Assembly (NCBI RefSeq): GCF_002409645.1
Contig: NZ_DHNR01000041.1
Coordinates: 118,169-182,168, forward strand
Length of the DNA stretch: 64,000 nucleotides
Direction of reading: 5' to 3'
Source: Acetobacter sp. UBA5411
GTDB lineage: Bacteria; Pseudomonadota; Alphaproteobacteria; Acetobacterales; Acetobacteraceae
Made by a program: the position numbers and the translations under genes. The notes beneath the pieces were generated by a model. It saw only the letters and a list, made by a program, of their open reading frames with translations. It had not been told where the DNA came from and searched no databases. Positions within the stretch are counted from its first letter, which is position 1. Each line of letters starts with the position of its first letter. Positions 18,293-27,685 of this stretch are shown in pieces.

Positions 18293-19792
18293 ATGACCGC
18301 AAAAACAGCAGGTTCATCAGGAGTAGGGAAGGCTGCGACCAGCGGTTTTCTCTGGCTTGCGGTTCAGAGTCTGGCCGCCCGGGGTATTGGATTTATCTCG
18401 CAGCTTTTCCTGGCGCGATTACTTCTACCGGAAGATTTCGGTACAATCGGTCTTGCGCTGACAGTTACTGCCATTGCCAATTCTCTGATCAGCTTTGGGA
18501 TCGACGAGGTTCTGCTCCAGCGTCAGAAAACCATGACGTTGTGGGAACCGCTGGCGTTCTGGATGTCGGCGGGAGTGAGTGTGGCAGGCATGGTGGGCAT
18601 GTTCATCGCAGCGCCATTCGCCGCACACTGGTACCATTCCCCAGCTCTTGTCGGCCTCATCATGGCGATTGCTGTTGCTACGCCTCTTCGTGCGCTAAGC
18701 ACTGTGTCGGCCGTAAAGGTCCGAGCGGAAATGGATTTCCGCTTTCTGGCCGCCTGCAACACATTCGAGATTGTGGCGCTACAGGTTCTGACCATTATTC
18801 TTGCCGCGCTGGGAACGGGGGCATACGCCTTTGCCATTCCTTATCCCATCGTTGCCCTAGTGCGGACAGTCTGGCTCTGGAAGCGGGCCACACCTTCGAT
18901 AAAAGGGCGATACAAGGCCATACAGGCCCGTTATCTGGTGGGTAACAGCACGCTCATTCTGTTGAACCGGACCTGTATCGAATTCATCAATCAGGGTGAC
19001 TACATCGTCCTTGGGCTCATCGCATCGAAGGCGATGGTCGGTTATTACTTCTTTGCTTTTCGGTTTGCCGCCCAGCCTGTTCGCATGCTGGCGGGCAATG
19101 TCAGCAACGTCGTGTTTCCGGCGCTTGTGCAGTTTCGTAATGACCCGGCCCGTCAGACTGACGCCGTCCTCCGTGCATGCCGCCTTCTTGGTTATCTTGT
19201 CATGCCGTTCTGCTTTTTGCAGGCGGGGCTGGCAAAACCGGGGTTGCATCTGCTGTTCGGTGACCGCTGGATGCCTGCGGTGCCCTATGTCATCATCCTG
19301 AGCATTGGTCTGCCGTTTGACGCGATAAGCTGGATTACGGGAGCTCTCCAGAGTGCAAGGCGAGAATTTGCACGGTCCTGTCAGTATCGGCTTATCGCGT
19401 TTCCTCTGTTTTACATCATGGTCGGTCTTGGGGGATATTGGGGAGGCGTCATGGGCGTCGCTCTTGCTGTGGCGGCTTATTATTTCGTGTGGCCGCCCAT
19501 CACTTCCTATCTAATTTTGATTGGATCGGGTGTGTCGGCTCTGACCGTGGCCGAATTCTATTTCATGCCCATGATTTTTTCCTGCATCGCCATTGGAGCC
19601 GGTATGGCTCTTGCTCAGACCAGTCTCTTCCACGGCAACGATTTCGTGGAATGTCTGGTCATTGGCATTGTGACCTGTATCATTTATCCGGCACTGCTGG
19701 CGGTGTTCCGGCCCGAGATGTTCAGGGAAATCGTGAACCGGTTCGGTGGCAAGCTCAAAAAACGGCGTCGCACAGGAGAGGCTAGCGCCTGA
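18293..19792 (+). CDS. Polysaccharide/lipopolysaccharide flippase (Wzx/PST-like, MOP superfamily)
   Basis: A 499-aa integral membrane protein with about 12-14 hydrophobic segments and an N-terminal polysaccharide-synthesis signature (GFLWLAVQSLAARGIGFISQ, then ARLLLPEDFGTIGLA). Members flip undecaprenyl-linked sugar repeats from the cytoplasmic to the periplasmic face. A basic tail (GGKLKKRRRTGEA) stays in the cytoplasm. It is preceded by a 213-bp spacer after lepA that shows no gene. No glycosyltransferases lie next to it, so its substrate is unknown. Its 3' end overlaps the convergent bluB end by 11 bp. Confidence 0.82.
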   Translation: MTAKTAGSSGVGKAATSGFLWLAVQSLAARGIGFISQLFLARLLLPEDFGTIGLALTVTAIANSLISFGIDEVLLQRQKTMTLWEPLAFWMSAGVSVAGMVGMFIAAPFAAHWYHSPALVGLIMAIAVATPLRALSTVSAVKVRAEMDFRFLAACNTFEIVALQVLTIILAALGTGAYAFAIPYPIVALVRTVWLWKRATPSIKGRYKAIQARYLVGNSTLILLNRTCIEFINQGDYIVLGLIASKAMVGYYFFAFRFAAQPVRMLAGNVSNVVFPALVQFRNDPARQTDAVLRACRLLGYLVMPFCFLQAGLAKPGLHLLFGDRWMPAVPYVIILSIGLPFDAISWITGALQSARREFARSCQYRLIAFPLFYIMVGLGGYWGGVMGVALAVAAYYFVWPPITSYLILIGSGVSALTVAEFYFMPMIFSCIAIGAGMALAQTSLFHGNDFVECLVIGIVTCIIYPALLAVFRPEMFREIVNRFGGKLKKRRRTGEASA

Positions 19793-20399
19793 TCCATTCC
19801 CGACAGGCTGACTGACGCCGCTCCCAACCGAGCCGCTCCAGTTCCGGTGTGTCGTGGCGTTCACGCGGGTATCCGACACATAGATAGGCGATGAAACGCC
19901 ACGATGTGGGACTTTCCAGCGCCTGTCGCACAGCGTCAGGTTCAAGAATGGAAACCCACCCCACGCCGATCCCTCTTGCGGCGGCAGCCAGCCAGAAGGT
20001 GTGGATCGCCATGACCGTGGACCACACCGTCGTCTCCGGCATGGTGCGGCGACCGAGACCACGTCCTTGCTCGGGGTTTTCCACCGAAAACACCGCAATA
20101 TGATGGGGTGCGTCATCCAGTCCAGCCAGTTTCAGGCGGGCATAGGCGGCGGCGTCCTCGCCCTCACGCTCAGCGAGCGCTTCGGCCTGACTGCGGGCAA
20201 AGAGACCTCGCACAGTCTGGCGTCGGGCAGGGTTGTCCACGCGCATGAAGCGCCATGGCTCGCTAAGACCAACCGATGGCGCCATGCTCGCGACCTGTAG
20301 CAGTTCATCGAGTGTGGCCTCGGCCACCGGCTCAGGACGAAAATGCCGGACGTCCCGCCGCCAGCGAAAAACGTCCTCCAGAACGGCTGAAGCTGTCAT
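19782..20399 (-). CDS. bluB: 5,6-dimethylbenzimidazole synthase BluB
   Basis: Nitroreductase-like flavoenzyme that destroys FMNH2 with O2 to make 5,6-dimethylbenzimidazole, the lower ligand of vitamin B12. In 205 aa it has FRWRRDVRHFRPEP at the N-terminus, SMAPSVGLSEPWRFMRV (the flavin-contact and lid region) and a C-terminal YLCVGYPRERHDTPELERL typical of BluB rather than generic nitroreductases. The ATG overlaps the upstream flavoprotein gene's stop by 4 bp (ATGA). No other cobalamin genes are in view. The enzyme needs oxygen, which fits an obligate aerobe. Confidence 0.9.
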   Translation of the reverse strand: MTASAVLEDVFRWRRDVRHFRPEPVAEATLDELLQVASMAPSVGLSEPWRFMRVDNPARRQTVRGLFARSQAEALAEREGEDAAAYARLKLAGLDDAPHHIAVFSVENPEQGRGLGRRTMPETTVWSTVMAIHTFWLAAAARGIGVGWVSILEPDAVRQALESPTSWRFIAYLCVGYPRERHDTPELERLGWERRQSACREWIRR

Positions 20400-21814
20400 C
20401 CTTTATAGGCTTCGCCCGGTGGAAGCAGTTTACCGGGATTGAGGATGCCGCGCGGGTCCATCGTTTGCTTCAGGGCCCGCATCACGCTGAGCGCTCCCGC
20501 ACCATGTTCCTGCTCAAGAAATTCCAGCTTGCCAATCCCGACGCCATGTTCGCCGCTGCAGGAGCCGCCCAGCGCCAGCGCCCGGCTGACAATCTTGCGG
20601 TCCAATTCAAGCAGCCGCTCACGTCCCTTTGGAGAATTCTCGGTGAGAATCAGTGTGTGGAAATTGCCATCGCCCACATGACCCAGCATGGCGGCGCGCA
20701 GACCGGAAGCAGCGATATCCTCGCGTGCGCCGTCGATCAGTTCGCCAAGACGGGAGATCGGCACGATGCAGTCGGTGGAGATGACAAGCGCCGAGTGGTC
20801 GATGGCGCGCGCTGCCCAAAAAGCATCATGACGGGCCTTCCACAGACGGGTGCGCTCCTCGGGTGTGTCAGCCCACGCGAAGCCGAGACCGCCATTGTCG
20901 CGGGCAATGCTCTCTGTGGCCTCCACCTGCTCACGCACGGACGCGGGACCACCGGAGAACTCAAAGAACAGCGTCGGCAGAGGTTTCAGTTCGTCGAGGT
21001 GAGAGAAGGCGATGCTGGCCGCCATCTGCACTTCATCCAGAAACTCCACGCGGGCGACGGGCAGGCCATACTGGATCATCTCGACGGCGGTGTTGATCGC
21101 CTCGTCCACCGTGTTGAACTGACAGATCGCGGCGGCGATGCTTTCCGGCAGTCCGTAGAGACGCAACTGGATCTCGGTGATGATGCCCAGCGTGCCTTCC
21201 GAGCCGATAAACAGCGAAGTCAGATCGTAGCCCGTCGAGGATTTGCGGACCCGGCCACCTGTGTGGATCACCTCGCCAGTGGCGAGCACCACGGTCAGGC
21301 CGAGCAAGTTTTCTTTCATCGTACCGTACTTGACCGCCGCCGTGCCGGAGGCGCGGGTGGCGCACATGCCGCCGAGCGTGGCCTCACCACCGGGATCGAC
21401 CGGAAAGAACAGGCCGGAATCGCGGATGTGGGCGTTGAGTTCCTGCCGCGTCAGACCAGCCTGCACACGGCAGTCGAGGTCTTCCGGATTGAACTGCACG
21501 ATCTTCGTCATGCGGGAGAGATCGAGGCTGATGCCTTCTGCGGGCGGCGTGACATGGCCTTCAATCGACGTGCCCGCACCGAACGCGACAACTGGCACGC
21601 GATGTTCGTGACATAGGGACAGCACGCGGGAGACATCGTCCGTGCTTTCCGCGAAGATAACAGCGGCGGGCAGACAGGACGCATCCAGAGCCTCGCCGTG
21701 GCTGTGTTCCTCGCGCACGGAGGCCACGGTGCTGATCTGGCTTCCCATGGTTTCGCGAAGAGCGGAAAGAACGGTTTCCACGCCGGTCATCGGGGCAGAG
21801 AGGGTGTCGGACAT
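20396..21814 (-). CDS. FAD-binding D-lactate dehydrogenase / glycolate-oxidase-like flavoprotein
   Basis: VAO-type flavoenzyme of the DLD/GlcD family that oxidises a D-2-hydroxyacid and passes electrons to a quinone or cytochrome. The FAD-binding domain carries GAGTSIEGH, PGGEATLGGMCATRASGT, YGTMKENLLGL and GSEGTLGIITE. The C-terminal FAD-oxidase domain has LGHVGDGNFH and GSCSGEHGVGIGK, with the usual metal-binding histidines. The closest style is mitochondrial-type D-lactate dehydrogenase (LDHD), but glycolate or D-2-hydroxyglutarate are alternatives. The frame extends to a GTG at 21847; the ATG at 21814 (472 aa) fits the family better. It is translationally coupled to bluB. Confidence 0.82.
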   Translation of the reverse strand: MSDTLSAPMTGVETVLSALRETMGSQISTVASVREEHSHGEALDASCLPAAVIFAESTDDVSRVLSLCHEHRVPVVAFGAGTSIEGHVTPPAEGISLDLSRMTKIVQFNPEDLDCRVQAGLTRQELNAHIRDSGLFFPVDPGGEATLGGMCATRASGTAAVKYGTMKENLLGLTVVLATGEVIHTGGRVRKSSTGYDLTSLFIGSEGTLGIITEIQLRLYGLPESIAAAICQFNTVDEAINTAVEMIQYGLPVARVEFLDEVQMAASIAFSHLDELKPLPTLFFEFSGGPASVREQVEATESIARDNGGLGFAWADTPEERTRLWKARHDAFWAARAIDHSALVISTDCIVPISRLGELIDGAREDIAASGLRAAMLGHVGDGNFHTLILTENSPKGRERLLELDRKIVSRALALGGSCSGEHGVGIGKLEFLEQEHGAGALSVMRALKQTMDPRGILNPGKLLPPGEAYKG

Positions 21815-22064
21815 GCGGGCTGCCTGATCTGTGAATACGGAATTCACACGCTTGTATCCGCTGTTTGTGTCTTCGACTACCGATACAGGAACGCGGCAGG
21901 GTTTCCGGCGCAGATGAGAAAACGGCGCTGTTCACGCCTGTGAAACCTCTCCGGGCTTGACATGAGCGCCCGTGACCGGCTTCCTCCGCCCCTGAATTTT
22001 CACATTGTGGCCGGACGGCTCCCCGCTGTCCGCGCCGCGTTCCAGCCGGGCAGGAATTGACCAC

Positions 22065-23876
22065 ATGCATCCGTATCGCACCCATAGCTGCGCCGCCCTC
22101 CGCGCCGAAGACGCCGGAAAAACCGTGCGCCTGTCCGGCTGGGTCCACAGCAAGCGAGATCACGGCGGCCTGCTGTTCATCGATCTGCGCGATCAGGACG
22201 GCCTGACGCAGATTGTCATTCCCGCCGAATCTCCGGTCATGCCGGTGGCTGAAGAAACCCGCGTCGAGAGCGTCATCACCGTGACGGGTGAGGTCGTGCT
22301 GCGTGAGGAAACCACGCGCAACCCGAACCTGCCGACCGGCGACATCGAACTGCGTGCAAAAGAATTCACGGTGCAGTCCGCCGCCGCCGTCCTGCCATTC
22401 CAGGTCGCTGGCAACGAGCATTATGGCGAAGAGCTGCGTCTGAAATACCGCTATCTCGACCTGCGCCGCGAGAAGATTCATCGCAACATCCTGCTGCGCT
22501 CGCAGGTGATCGCCAGTCTGCGTCGCCGTATGGTCGAGCAGGGCTTTACCGAGTTCCAGACGCCGATCCTGACGGCCTCCTCCCCGGAAGGCGCACGCGA
22601 CTTCCTCGTGCCGTCACGCCTGCATCCCGGCAAGTTCTACGCGCTCCCGCAGGCCCCGCAGCAGTTCAAGCAGCTTGCCATGGTCGCGGGTTTCGACCGC
22701 TACTTCCAGATCGCGCCCTGCTTCCGTGACGAAGCCGCCCGCGCCGACCGCAGCCCCGGCGAGTTCTATCAGCTCGATTTCGAGATGGCCTTCGCCACGC
22801 AGGAAGAAGTGTTCGCAACACTTGAGCCGGTCATGGAAGGCGTGTTCCGTGAGTTCGGCAATGGCCGCGCCGTGACACCTGCACCGTTCCCGCGCATCCC
22901 GTATGCCGAGGCGATGGCTGTTTACGGTTCCGACAAGCCGGACCTGCGCAACCCGCTGAAAATCGCCAACGTCACCGAGCAGTTTGCTGGTTCATCCTTC
23001 GGTCTGTTCGCCAAAATCGCGGCTGGTGGTGGTGAAATCCGCGCCATTCCCGCACCAGGCGCTGGTCCGAAGCCGCGCGGCTTCTTCGACAAGCTGAACG
23101 CGTGGGCGCGTGAGAATGGCGCTGGCGGCCTCGGCTACATCCAGTTCGACGAGGAAGGCGGCAAGGGACCGATCGCCAAGAACCTCGAAGCCGACCGCGT
23201 GAAGGCCATTCAGGACAAGCTCGGCCTGAAAGCCGGTGACGCCGTGTTCTTTGCCGCTGGCAAGGGCGATGAGGTGGCGAAGTTCTCCGGTCTGGTCCGC
23301 ACCAAGATTGCGACCGAGCTGGAGCTGATCGAGGAAGGCGAGTTCCGCTTCTGCTGGATCGTCGATTTCCCGATGTATGAGAAGAACGAGGAAACGGGGC
23401 AGATCGACTTCTCCCACAACCCGTTCTCCATGCCGCAGGGTGGTCTTGAAGCGCTCAACACGCAGGATCCGCTCGACGTCAAAGCCTATCAGTATGACAT
23501 TGTCTGCAACGGCATCGAGCTGACCTCCGGCGCGATCCGTAACCACCTGCCGGACCTGATGATCCGCGCTTTCGAGATCGCGGGTTATCCGGAAAGCGTG
23601 GTCGAGGAGCAGTTCGGCGGCATGCTGAACGCCTTCCGCTTCGGCGCGCCGCCGCATGGTGGCGCTGCTCCGGGCGTGGACCGCATGGTCATGCTGCTGG
23701 CTGATGAGCCGAACATCCGCGAGGTTATCCTGTTCCCGCTGAATCAGCAGGGCGAGGATCTGATGATGGGCGCACCGTCCACCGTCGAGCCTGCGCGTCT
23801 GAAGGAACTGTCCATCGCGCTGAACCTGCCCAAGCCGAAGCCTGTCGTGAAGAAGGATGCGGCGGAGAAGGAGTGA
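22065..23876 (+). CDS. aspS: Aspartyl-tRNA synthetase, nondiscriminating type
   Basis: Class II synthetase that charges tRNA-Asp and, in this type, also tRNA-Asn. The 603-aa protein has an OB-fold anticodon domain, the class II core with motif 2 FRDEAARADRSPGEFYQLD, a bacterial GAD insert, and motif 3 GAAPGVDRMVMLL. The ATG at 22065 is chosen because it has an AGGA site and matches the family N-terminus (MHPYRTHSC); the frame extends further upstream without homology. The anticodon-domain segment KRDHGG has His at position 33. In discriminating enzymes this residue is Leu (RRDLGS in E. coli). This predicts tRNA-dependent asparagine formation through GatCAB. Confidence 0.96.
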   Translation: MHPYRTHSCAALRAEDAGKTVRLSGWVHSKRDHGGLLFIDLRDQDGLTQIVIPAESPVMPVAEETRVESVITVTGEVVLREETTRNPNLPTGDIELRAKEFTVQSAAAVLPFQVAGNEHYGEELRLKYRYLDLRREKIHRNILLRSQVIASLRRRMVEQGFTEFQTPILTASSPEGARDFLVPSRLHPGKFYALPQAPQQFKQLAMVAGFDRYFQIAPCFRDEAARADRSPGEFYQLDFEMAFATQEEVFATLEPVMEGVFREFGNGRAVTPAPFPRIPYAEAMAVYGSDKPDLRNPLKIANVTEQFAGSSFGLFAKIAAGGGEIRAIPAPGAGPKPRGFFDKLNAWARENGAGGLGYIQFDEEGGKGPIAKNLEADRVKAIQDKLGLKAGDAVFFAAGKGDEVAKFSGLVRTKIATELELIEEGEFRFCWIVDFPMYEKNEETGQIDFSHNPFSMPQGGLEALNTQDPLDVKAYQYDIVCNGIELTSGAIRNHLPDLMIRAFEIAGYPESVVEEQFGGMLNAFRFGAPPHGGAAPGVDRMVMLLADEPNIREVILFPLNQQGEDLMMGAPSTVEPARLKELSIALNLPKPKPVVKKDAAEKE

Positions 23877-23911
23877 GGTGGTTTAGTGTTTTTGTAGTGA
23901 GGTGAGTTTGG

Positions 23912-23942
23912 AAGCCGGGAACAGGTTTGTTTCCGGCTTTTT
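23912..23942 (+). terminator. Rho-independent terminator of aspS
   Basis: An 11-bp stem with one G-T pair (AAGCCGGGAAC at 23912-23922, GTTTCCGGCTT at 23929-23939, loop of 6) runs into TTTT, 36 bp after the aspS stop. Confidence 0.85.
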
Positions 23943-23983
23943 GAAGGAGATGTTTTGATTTAACTGCTTGAGGCTGGAAAATG

Positions 23984-24027
23984 GAATGTCTGGTTCTTTG
24001 GTTATGTCCCGAGATTTCCAGACATTC
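23984..24027. repeat. 10-bp inverted repeat at the edge of an AT-rich islet
   Basis: GAATGTCTGG at 23984-23993 and its exact complement at 24018-24027 are separated by 24 bp. They lie between the aspS terminator and the end of the OLD-like gene, where base composition drops sharply. It could be a transcription terminator for the minus-strand gene, a protein-binding site or a trace of insertion. Confidence 0.35.
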
Positions 24028-24080
24028 AAAGTATCGTAAATTCAAAAACTTAATCGTATACTGTTAATGTATTTTTGATG

Positions 24081-25531
24081 TCATACTATAGCCTTTTTTA
24101 TGTTTTCACATAACTTTTGACTCCAAGTACTTCCTACGCTGTCTAAAAAAGCTCGAATACAGTCGGTCTCTAAAACCTCACGTGAGCAAGAAAGCTTCCC
24201 AGCTATTTTTGGAAAATATTCGTGGTGGTCTATATCTGGATGTGATGACAAAAATGTATCAGCACTAAACCCATATAATTCGTTAAGTTTATCCTTGGAT
24301 GCTTTTGAGCAGAACACTTCTTTTTCTGGTGGGAGGCTTCCTGGGAGTGCCAAAAGGTGTTGAGCTAGATCTTCTCCTTGGTCAGCATCCCTAACTGCGA
24401 TTGATTTTTGCCCTGCTTTAGTAAGAACTTTGTGAGCTGACAATACAGCCTTGGCATCACCAAATGGAATTATTTCCACTGATTCCAATAAATTAATGTC
24501 GTACCGTCTTAGTATTTCTCGAAGAAACGACTGAGCGAATTCGTCCTCAACACAAATAATAGCATGCCCTCTTTCCCCGCATGAAAGGGCTGTTTTTACT
24601 CTGGTTGATGTTACACTATCAAATACATCAACTCCGTCTTTCCCTCTAATAAGTAGTTTTCGTCCTTCTGGTGGTAAGGCGTCCATCATAATACTTGAGT
24701 GTGTAGAAAAAATAATCTGGTGGCCACGTCTATTTACCACATCCATTAAATATTTTATAAATTCATACTGCGCGCTTTCGTGAAGTGAGGTTTCTGGTTC
24801 TTCCAAGACTATTAAGCTTTGTGCTGGACAACTTTCTAAGAGTCTAATTGTATAAACAACTCTTCCCTCACCAAATCCCATATTATTTTCGGAATACTTT
24901 GCGCCAAAACGACTTGCCACACCCAGTTCTGCACTTCGTGATCTGGCCTTTACCCCTTGAAAATATATATCTTCGTAATTGGAGCCGAGGATACGGCTAG
25001 CATACATTGCACCATTTTCTACATCAACCCTATCTTCGTCAGATACAGAAAGACTAGATGCAAGATATATACTGAGATCTCTTTGTTCTATTTTTGGTAT
25101 GTACACTGTGAATCCAAGATATTCGACGTTCCTCTCGGGTTGTCTTTTGTATCCAGACCATTCCTTCTTAGAGCGAGTAACTGTCAGTTCTTGTTTGGTT
25201 GAGGGTTTGTCTGTTTCGTAAAAAAATTCAATTTTTGCGGTGGGGGTAAATGGTTCTGGATCTAGGTTAGAAACAGGAAAGAAGTCTTTTACATAAAATC
25301 GCTTAGAGTTTTTTGATGTAGGCATTTTACGATATGCACAAAGCATAAGTTGCCCCACGGTGCTTTTCCCAGATCCATTAAATCCGGAAAGAGCTGTTAT
25401 AGGATAATCAAAATTTATTTCTGTATTAACACCTCTAAATCCATTTATTTTTACAGATGTTATAACTGGTCCAAAATTTTTATATCTATTTTTTCTTTGT
25501 ATTTTTCCAATAATTTCTTTCTAATATCCAT
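24081..25531 (-). CDS. OLD-like AAA ATPase with C-terminal TOPRIM domain; start lies in another frame
   Basis: The main frame encodes an SMC/ABC-type ATPase joined to a TOPRIM nuclease-like domain, the layout of OLD-family proteins, many of which act in phage defence. The Walker A GFNGSGKST is encoded at 25359-25385. The signature-like FGEG, the Walker B LIVLEEPETSLHES, the H-loop FSTHSS, and a TOPRIM with VEDEFA and RDAD follow. The main frame is open from 25520 but has no ATG, GTG or TTG before Walker A. The likely start (ATG complementary to 25529-25531, codons MDIRKKLLEKYKEK) is one frame away; one more base in the A6 tract at 25489-25494 would join them into 483 aa. A shorter GTG-start frame (25358) would lack Walker A. 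AT-rich, no UvrD or other defence partner beside it; probably acquired. Confidence 0.6.
25489..25494. repeat. Homopolymer (T6 on this strand, A6 in the gene) at the frame break of the OLD-like gene
   Basis: On the coding strand the tract reads G-A6-T. The upstream ATG frame runs into a stop (TAA) shortly after, while the ATPase frame is reached if the tract had seven A. A nearby A5 could serve as well. Slipped-strand mutation, ribosomal slippage or a base-calling error would each explain it. Confidence 0.5.
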
Positions 25532-25640
25532 TTTATTTACCCTAAGATACTAAATTCAGTCTTTAATGATTGCTCGCCTTTTCTATTTCGTCAAGGTTGG
25601 TTAGAGGTCTGATATGTGGTATACTATTTGCAAGTTCAAA

Positions 25641-27365
25641 TTATTTTGTTTGTAACCCACCACTTTTTTCTTTTACTGGCACCGACGTAACCAAAGTTTC
25701 CGCAGGCGGCGGCTCCGGCAACTGTGGCAGATCGTTCAACTCCATCAGAAACTCCTGCTCCCGCACATCCAGCTGACGCCTGATTGCTCTTTCCGTCAGG
25801 TCGTTGATATTGCGGTCCGTCAGCAGGGAATGCAGCACGCGCCGTTGCAGGCGCACGATGCGCAACCGCAGCATCAGTTCGTCGCGCTTTCTCTGCACAC
25901 TGCCGCTGCGTTTGCCTTCCCCATCGTCGAGCGTCGGGTCCAGACGGCGCAGCCGTTCGTTGAACTCGGTCATCAGCAGGCTGACCGTGTCGTTAGTGCA
26001 GTTGGCGTCCGGCGGCAGGTGAGCCTGTTCAGCCTGAAGCTCGGCGATGCTGGAGCGGATCAGGGTGATGCGGGTTTCCAGAAGCTCGCGTTGCGCCGGG
26101 GTTTCACCGTCATTGCGGGGCAACAGTTTCAGGGCGCGGGGCAGACCGAAGGTGGTCAGCAGCAGCGAGGTGATGATGACGCCGGTCGCCAGCACGACCA
26201 TCACGGTTCGCTCCGGCATATCGCTTTCTGACGGCAGGGAAATGATGGCGGCCAGTGTCACGGCCCCGCGTGCGCCCGCCAGCGTCATGACCAGCACATT
26301 GCGCCAAGACGGCAGGGCCTGCGGACGGTGGATCAGTTTCCCGACGCCATAAAAGACCAGCCCGTTGGCGACCATCCAGACCGCGCGCAGTAGACTCATG
26401 GCGCACTGGATGCCGACAATGGCCAAAGGCAGCATCCATGGAGTCAGTCCGGCGGAGCGCACGATGTGCGCGGCCTGCTCGACCTGTCCGGGCAACTGCT
26501 GTCCCAGCATAATGAACACCAGCCCATTCAGGGTCGAACAGAGCTGATCCCACAAGGTCGCCGCCCGTAGACGTGTCTCGATTTGCGTTTCCGACATCAC
26601 GCCGGTCAGACGGATGGAGATACCCGCTGCGACGGAGGCAAGAATGCCGGAACATTCAACAGAGTCGGCAATCAGATAGATGATGTAGGGGATGAGTAGT
26701 GAGATCAGGATATGGTTCGATGAATCATCGTAACCGCGCCTGAGTGCCATCAGTTCGATCCGGGCGAACAGCCAGCCCAGCCCTGCGCCGATCAGCACAC
26801 CGCCAAACGAGACATAGACGAAGTTGCTGGAGGCCGCTTTCAGGGAAAACAGACCAGTCGTGGCGGCGGCGACTGCGAACTTGAAGCAGACAAGGCCGGA
26901 AGCATCGTTCAGCAGGGCTTCGCCGTTGAGCACCTGCGTCAGACGGGCCGGGGCCTTCGCCGTGGCGAGGAAGCTGTTGACGGACACAGCGTCTGTTGGC
27001 GAGAGCGCCGCCGCCAGCGCCATACCGGCAGCAGGCAGGATCGCGGGCATGATCCAGTGCACGGCGTATCCTCCCGCGACGGTGCTGAAAATCACCAATC
27101 CGACAGCAAGAGAGAAGATGATGGTCCGCAACTCGCCGAATTCCCGCATGGGGATGCGATAGGCGTCGATGAACAGCAGCGGCGGCATCAGCAGAAGCAG
27201 GAACAGTTCCGAGGAGAGCGGAACGGAGAAGCCGAGGAAACTGACGGCGCTTCCCGCTGCGATCTGCAAAAGCGGCAGGGGAATACGGACGGGGAGCAGT
27301 CGGCCCAGCAGTCCAGACAGAGCAGTCATGACAAGCAGGGCCAGAACGGTAAGGGCGACGTCCAT
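25641..27365 (-). CDS. Na+/H+ antiporter of the CPA1 (NhaP-like) family
   Basis: A 574-aa inner-membrane protein with about 12 hydrophobic helices in residues 1-410, then a cytoplasmic tail of some 160 residues rich in Glu, Arg and Leu (about 415-560) that is probably helical. The ion-binding region is visible as LSPTDAVSVNSF and LNGEALLNDASGLVCFKFA, matching the CPA1 TDPVAV and ND signatures, and RGAVTLAAIISLP is the conserved late helix. It exports Na+ (or K+) in exchange for H+ and helps pH and ion homeostasis, plausible in an acid-producing organism. Ion specificity cannot be read here. It is followed by AT-rich DNA at its 3' side. Confidence 0.88.
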   Translation of the reverse strand: MDVALTVLALLVMTALSGLLGRLLPVRIPLPLLQIAAGSAVSFLGFSVPLSSELFLLLLMPPLLFIDAYRIPMREFGELRTIIFSLAVGLVIFSTVAGGYAVHWIMPAILPAAGMALAAALSPTDAVSVNSFLATAKAPARLTQVLNGEALLNDASGLVCFKFAVAAATTGLFSLKAASSNFVYVSFGGVLIGAGLGWLFARIELMALRRGYDDSSNHILISLLIPYIIYLIADSVECSGILASVAAGISIRLTGVMSETQIETRLRAATLWDQLCSTLNGLVFIMLGQQLPGQVEQAAHIVRSAGLTPWMLPLAIVGIQCAMSLLRAVWMVANGLVFYGVGKLIHRPQALPSWRNVLVMTLAGARGAVTLAAIISLPSESDMPERTVMVVLATGVIITSLLLTTFGLPRALKLLPRNDGETPAQRELLETRITLIRSSIAELQAEQAHLPPDANCTNDTVSLLMTEFNERLRRLDPTLDDGEGKRSGSVQRKRDELMLRLRIVRLQRRVLHSLLTDRNINDLTERAIRRQLDVREQEFLMELNDLPQLPEPPPAETLVTSVPVKEKSGGLQTK

Positions 27366-27685
27366 CAGAACTCTCGTTTAGAGGGGGGAAGCCGCCTCTT
27401 TCGGGGAGAGGTATTGCTGACGGGGGAGGGGGCGGCAAATGAAAAAAACAGGTGAGAGGTGAGCGATGTGAAAGACTTGTGTTGCTTCCCATTGACCCGG
27501 CCGGTTTGCGTTCCCATTATTTTATAAAGAGAGGGTGCAGTCTGTCGGCGCGTTGTCCATGGGGAGACGCGACGGGACTGCGCCATAACAGAGATCCGTG
27601 CGGGTGCGTCACAAGGCGGTCCGGAACCGGGTCTGCGATATTATGGTGCGGGTTACGACCGTTCCGGATCTGGTGGAGCAGGATA
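27366..27685. promoter_or_regulatory. Divergent intergenic region between antiporter and small-protein/J-protein operon
   Basis: About 320 bp with no convincing gene; an open frame runs through the right half in frame with the 55-aa protein but lacks family-like sequence. AT-rich segments near 27500-27530 (TTATTTTATAAAGAG) could hold promoter elements for the plus-strand operon. No heat-shock CIRCE element was seen. Confidence 0.35.

Noticed and set aside
20276..21616. Plus-strand frame of about 446 codons
   Set aside because: Antisense to the D-lactate-dehydrogenase-like gene and bluB, no motifs.
24081..25358. OLD-like protein starting at the GTG at 25358
   Set aside because: This start would remove the Walker A motif, which is encoded immediately upstream in the same frame.
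25570..25776. Small plus-strand frame at the antiporter 3' end
   Set aside because: It overlaps the coding end of the antiporter and has no ribosome-binding site or homology-like pattern.
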